NCBI GenBank assembly: GCA_934702115.1
Contig: CAKUYF010000038.1
Location: forward strand, 1 to 8,018
Length of the DNA stretch: 8,018 nt
Origin: an uncultured Eubacteriales bacterium
GTDB lineage: Bacteria; Bacillota; Clostridia; Oscillospirales; Acutalibacteraceae
Reading direction: 5' to 3'
Part shown: positions 5,684 through 8,018 of the stretch, one piece after another
Layout: each line of letters opens with the position of its first letter
How positions within the stretch are numbered: position 1 is the first letter of the stretch
The notes under the pieces: generated by a model
What the model was told of the DNA's origin: nothing
The model's input: only the letters and a program-made list of their open reading frames with translations
Databases searched by the model: none
Program-made: the position numbers and the translations under genes

Positions 5684-5723
5684 AAGATTTAAAAAGTTAT
5701 ATTGCTTTTTAGATCAAATTTTT

Positions 5724-5740
5724 GGAGGTGCTTAAATATT
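5724..5740 (+). promoter_or_regulatory. Ribosome binding site and ATT initiation codon of infC
   Basis: GGAGG (5724-5728) is 9 nt before ATT (5738-5740). From this codon the protein begins exactly like other IF3 proteins (I/M-SNKELQINSEIRDEE). The in-frame TTG at 5702 would put the ribosome binding site inside the coding region and has none of its own. ATT initiation is the known hallmark of infC in E. coli and many other bacteria, where IF3 discriminates against its own non-standard start. Confidence 0.85.
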
Positions 5741-6259
5741 AGCAACAAAGAACTTCAGATTAATAGTGAAATAAGGGATGAAGAGATCCGCTTAATAGGA
5801 TCCGATGGTGAGCAGCTCGGAATAGTTACAGCTTATAAAGCTTGTCAAATGGCAGCCGAAAAAGGACTGGATTTAGTAAAGATTGCGGGTAAAGCCGTCC
5901 CACCGGTGTGCAAGATCATGGATTATGGTAAGTACAAATTTGAGTTAGCTAAGAAAGAAAGAGAATCTAAAAAGAATCAACATGTGATGGATATAAAGGA
6001 AGTGCGTCTTTCTGTAAACATTGACACTCACGATTTCAATACTAAAGTAGCTCATGCTCAAAGATTTGTGAATAGCGGCAATAAGGTTAAAGTGAGCATT
6101 CGATTTAAAGGAAGAGAGATGGGTCATCCGGAAATAGGCTATGATCTGATGAAAAAGTTTTCAGAGTCTTGCAGTGAGTTTGCAAGCGTTGAGCGTCCTG
6201 CTAAGCTTGATGGAAGATGTATGCTAATGTTTCTGGCTCCCAAATCAAAAACTAAATAG
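5738..6259 (+). CDS. infC: Translation initiation factor IF-3
   Basis: A 173-residue protein, the normal IF3 length, when read from the ATT codon at 5738. IF3 binds the 30S subunit, prevents premature joining of 50S and checks the start codon and initiator tRNA. Residues 1-78 are the N-terminal domain (QINSEIRDEEIRLIGSDGE, then VPPVCKIMDYGKYKFE at 54-69, the family signature). A lysine-rich linker follows near 71-82. The C-terminal domain starts at about 84 and carries EVRLSVNID and RFKGREMGHPEIG (122-134). The non-standard start is expected to make synthesis self-limiting, on top of L20-dependent attenuation in the leader. It is the first gene of the infC-rpmI-rplT operon. Confidence 0.96.
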   Translation: MSNKELQINSEIRDEEIRLIGSDGEQLGIVTAYKACQMAAEKGLDLVKIAGKAVPPVCKIMDYGKYKFELAKKERESKKNQHVMDIKEVRLSVNIDTHDFNTKVAHAQRFVNSGNKVKVSIRFKGREMGHPEIGYDLMKKFSESCSEFASVERPAKLDGRCMLMFLAPKSKTK

Positions 6260-6296
6260 TTATTTATTCTAAAAACATCAAAGAAAGGTTGTGAAG

Positions 6297-6333
6297 TAGG
6301 TCATAAATGTTTTTTAATTAAAACATCGACCTA
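6297..6333 (+). promoter_or_regulatory. Strong hairpin between infC and rpmI
   Basis: TAGGTC (6297-6302) pairs with GACCTA (6328-6333) and ATGTTTT (6307-6313) pairs with AAAACAT (6320-6326). This gives 13 bp of stem with a small internal loop and a 6-nt TTAATT loop. It ends 6 nt before the rpmI ATG and is not followed by a T-run, so it is not a terminator. No ribosome binding site lies between hairpin and ATG. The nearest ones are AAAGG (6284-6288) before the hairpin and the AGTAGG that forms part of its 5' arm (6295-6300). A role in translational control of rpmI or in RNA processing is inferred. Confidence 0.6.
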
Positions 6334-6339
6334 ATAAGT

Positions 6340-6537
6340 ATGTACAAATTAAAAACTCACAGCGGTGCAAAAAAACGCTTTAAAGTTACAGGTACCGGCA
6401 AAATTTTAAGGGCTCATGCTAATAAAAGCCATATATTAAATAAGAAAACCAGAAAAAGAAAAAGATGCCTTAGAAGCATTGCAGTAGTAGATAAAACCAA
6501 CGTATTTCAAGTACAAAATTTAATTCCTTACAAATAA
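6340..6537 (+). CDS. rpmI: 50S ribosomal protein L35
   Basis: A 65-residue basic protein of normal L35 length. It shows the family pattern [19 protein letters not shown], then [17 protein letters not shown], and the C-terminal LIPYK. L35 is a component of the large ribosomal subunit. The ATG is fixed by the conserved N-terminus, although no ribosome binding site lies at normal distance; a hairpin occupies that place. The protein begins MYK where most L35 proteins begin MPK. A tyrosine at position 2 would usually prevent removal of the initiator methionine. It lies between infC and rplT, the standard order. Confidence 0.96.
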   Translation: MYKLKTHSGAKKRFKVTGTGKILRAHANKSHILNKKTRKRKRCLRSIAVVDKTNVFQVQNLIPYK

Positions 6538-6627
6538 TAAAAAAATTAAAACGGATGTATTTCAATTCAAAAAGGTAACTAAAAACAAATAAAACAATGA
6601 AAAAGATTACTTGGAGGTAATAACGTT

Positions 6628-6972
6628 ATGGCACGTATAAAAGGTGCAGTATCAACAAGAAGCAGAAGAAAAAAAATACTTAAACTTGCTAAAGGTTATT
6701 GGGGAGCAAAAAGTAAACACTTTAAAATGGCCAAACAAGCAGTAATGAAATCAGGTAACTACGCTTATATCGGCAGAAAACAAAAAAAGCGTGATTTCAG
6801 AAAATTATGGATTACCAGAATTTCTGCAGCTTGCCGTATGAACGGAATAAATTACTCTACATTTATGGATAAAATTAAAAAATCAAATATAGATCTTAAC
6901 AGAAAAATGCTTTCTGAAATTGCTATTTCTGACCCTGAAGGATTTACAAAGCTTGTAAATCAAGTTAAGTAA
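6628..6972 (+). CDS. rplT: 50S ribosomal protein L20
   Basis: A 114-residue protein, close to the usual 117-119. It begins [30 protein letters not shown] in family fashion and has the conserved [21 protein letters not shown] segment (46-66). L20 is a 23S rRNA-binding protein essential for early assembly of the 50S subunit. It represses its own operon by binding the leader. GGAGG (6613-6617) lies 10 nt before the ATG. An AT-rich gap of 90 nt separates it from rpmI with no visible promoter, so all three genes are probably cotranscribed. A GC-rich terminator follows 24 nt after the stop. Confidence 0.97.
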   Translation: MARIKGAVSTRSRRKKILKLAKGYWGAKSKHFKMAKQAVMKSGNYAYIGRKQKKRDFRKLWITRISAACRMNGINYSTFMDKIKKSNIDLNRKMLSEIAISDPEGFTKLVNQVK

Positions 6973-6996
6973 TTATTTAATTAAAGCTTAGATTTG

Positions 6997-7030
6997 TTAC
7001 GCCCGGGAAATCCCCGGACGTAAATTTTTT
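6997..7030 (+). terminator. Intrinsic terminator of the infC-rpmI-rplT operon
   Basis: TTACG (6997-7001) pairs with CGTAA (7019-7023), and CCGGG (7003-7007) pairs with CCCGG (7013-7017). One C-A mismatch separates the two helices and the loop is AAATC. A T-run (7025-7030) follows. The GC-rich inner stem stands out from the AT-rich surroundings. The next gene starts only 20 nt further on without an evident promoter, so some read-through is likely. Confidence 0.85.
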
Positions 7031-7050
7031 ATGGGAGAGGAATTTTAGGA

Positions 7051-7863
7051 TTGAATGTGGAAATTAGCAGTAAAAATAATGAAAATGTTAAGTATATAAA
7101 GAAAGTATTGTCATCTTCTAAAACCAGAAAAAAAGATGAAGTTTTTGCAATAGAGGGAATTAATCTATGCGAGGAAGCATTTAAAAATAAAATTGAAATA
7201 ATTAAAATTTTCTATACCTTGAAATGTTATGAAAAATTTCGTACTCTTATTGATAGAATTACAATGGAAACTAACGCTAAGGTATACGTTGTGGCAAATG
7301 AAATTATGAGTAATATGTGCGATACGGATAGTCCGCAAGGGATATTGGCATTATGCAAATCAATTGACAAAAAAGTAAAGGAAGATAAAATAGACTTATA
7401 CTCTAAAATTGTTTTACTTGAAAATATTCAAAATCCCTCTAATTTAGGAAGTGTATTACGAAGTGTAAGTGCTTTTGGTATTGACTTGGTTGTTTTAAGC
7501 GGTGCAAGCTGCGATATATATAATCCTAAAGTTTTGAGAGGAAGTATGGGAGCAGTTTTTAGAGTAAACATACTATGTGTAGAGAATACAGTAAATTTCA
7601 TAACTCATTTAAAAAAAGAAAAGTTTATGACATTTGCCTCTGTACTCGATAAAAATGTAGAGGATGTAACGTTGCTAAATGACTTTCAAAAAATTGCTAT
7701 AGTAATGGGTAACGAAGGTAATGGTATAACAAAGGAAGTTATACAGGTATGTGATAGAAAAATAAGTATACCTATGAAAGCAAATTGTGAATCGCTAAAC
7801 GTATCAGTTGCCACGGGAATTATATTATGGGAGATGACAAGAAATGAGAGGAAAATCCGTTGA
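7051..7863 (+). CDS. TrmH/SpoU-family RNA 2'-O-methyltransferase
   Basis: A 270-residue SPOUT-class methyltransferase that transfers a methyl group from S-adenosylmethionine to a ribose 2'-OH in rRNA or tRNA. Residues 1-105 form the substrate-binding, L30e-like domain (NENVKYIKKVLSSSKTRKK, then FAIEGINLCEEAF). The catalytic knot domain shows motif 1 NIQNPSNLGSVLR (125-137, with N131 and R137), motif 2 VMGNEGNGI (218-226) and motif 3 IPMKANCESLNVSVATG (240-256). The exact RNA target cannot be read from the sequence, so no gene symbol is given. TTG at 7051 is preferred because GGGAGAGG (7033-7040) lies 10 nt upstream; GTG at 7057 is an alternative. The gene follows the rplT terminator closely and overlaps dprA by 20 nt, an order usual in this bacterial group. 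Confidence 0.92.
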   Translation: MNVEISSKNNENVKYIKKVLSSSKTRKKDEVFAIEGINLCEEAFKNKIEIIKIFYTLKCYEKFRTLIDRITMETNAKVYVVANEIMSNMCDTDSPQGILALCKSIDKKVKEDKIDLYSKIVLLENIQNPSNLGSVLRSVSAFGIDLVVLSGASCDIYNPKVLRGSMGAVFRVNILCVENTVNFITHLKKEKFMTFASVLDKNVEDVTLLNDFQKIAIVMGNEGNGITKEVIQVCDRKISIPMKANCESLNVSVATGIILWEMTRNERKIR

Positions 7864-8018
7864 GTATAAGCTTTATTGGATTTGGTTACAGCAAGCCCTG
7901 GATTATGGAAGTCATAAAACTTATGCAGTGCATAAGCGTTACTCTAATATAAAGGATTTTTTTGAAGCAGGAGAAAAAGAATGGCGATTATCCGGTTTAT
8001 TTAGCAATAAAGAAATAA
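7844..8018 (+). CDS. dprA: DNA-processing protein DprA, N-terminal fragment cut by window edge
   Basis: An open frame of 58 codons from ATG at 7844 continues past the end of the window. Its N-terminus YKLYWIWLQQALDYGS, followed by FFEAGEKEWRLSGLF, matches the helical N-terminal region of clostridial DprA as I remember it. DprA loads RecA on incoming single-stranded DNA during transformation. The Rossmann-like domain that would confirm this lies outside. The start overlaps the end of the methyltransferase gene by 20 nt in another frame, with GGGAG (7829-7833) as ribosome binding site 10 nt upstream, so the two genes are translationally coupled. It is incomplete only because the window ends. 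Confidence 0.78.
   Translation, partial: MRGKSVEYKLYWIWLQQALDYGSHKTYAVHKRYSNIKDFFEAGEKEWRLSGLFSNKEI

Noticed and set aside
5702..5737. N-terminal extension of infC from TTG at 5702
   Set aside because: It has no ribosome binding site, it would contain the real GGAGG within its codons, and the added residues do not resemble IF3. ATT at 5738 fits better.
1..8018. CRISPR array, tRNA or rRNA genes, insertion sequence ends, origin
   Set aside because: I saw no regularly spaced repeats, no cloverleaf-like sequences with conserved tRNA arms, no transposase fragment with terminal inverted repeats, and no cluster of DnaA-box-like sites.

Overview
The window is about 30% GC. It comes from a low-GC Gram-positive bacterium, most likely a clostridium and probably of the Ruminococcaceae/Oscillospiraceae type. 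The grounds are strong GGAGG-type ribosome binding sites, sigma-A promoters (TTGACT-17 nt-TACAAT/TAATAT), an infC-rpmI-rplT operon behind a Firmicutes-type L20 leader, and the order rplT - TrmH/SpoU methyltransferase - dprA. The lineage is an inference from gene content; no species can be named.

Left part (1-1272) is gene-poor and accessory in character. A 46-codon minus-strand gene (186 to 46) encodes a predicted secreted, acidic, three-cysteine peptide and has its own ribosome binding site and extended -10 promoter. On the plus strand there is a candidate promoter, a strong orphan ribosome binding site and then a 99-residue membrane protein resembling small phage holin-like proteins (711-1010). 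The remainder is AT-rich with no recognised gene.

Centre (1273-5488): recD2, encoding a complete 714-residue RecD2-type helicase, is followed by a clear new promoter and a tandem pair of family 8 glycosyltransferases (GT8), each with an N-terminal membrane anchor. The two copies are very similar in the donor-binding half and diverged in the rest. This suggests a duplication followed by acceptor specialisation.

Right part (5489-8018) is core translation machinery. A near-consensus promoter sits just after the second GT8 stop. It drives a structured leader that ends in an intrinsic terminator (the L20 autoregulatory attenuator), then infC starting at ATT, rpmI and rplT. A strong hairpin separates infC from rpmI and replaces the usual ribosome binding site region. 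A GC-rich terminator closes the operon. A TrmH/SpoU RNA methyltransferase follows, and the start of dprA overlaps its end and runs off the window.

Most worth a second look: the small secreted cysteine peptide, the type II membrane-anchored GT8 pair, the hairpin and micro-ORF before rpmI, and the ATT-initiated infC with its attenuator.
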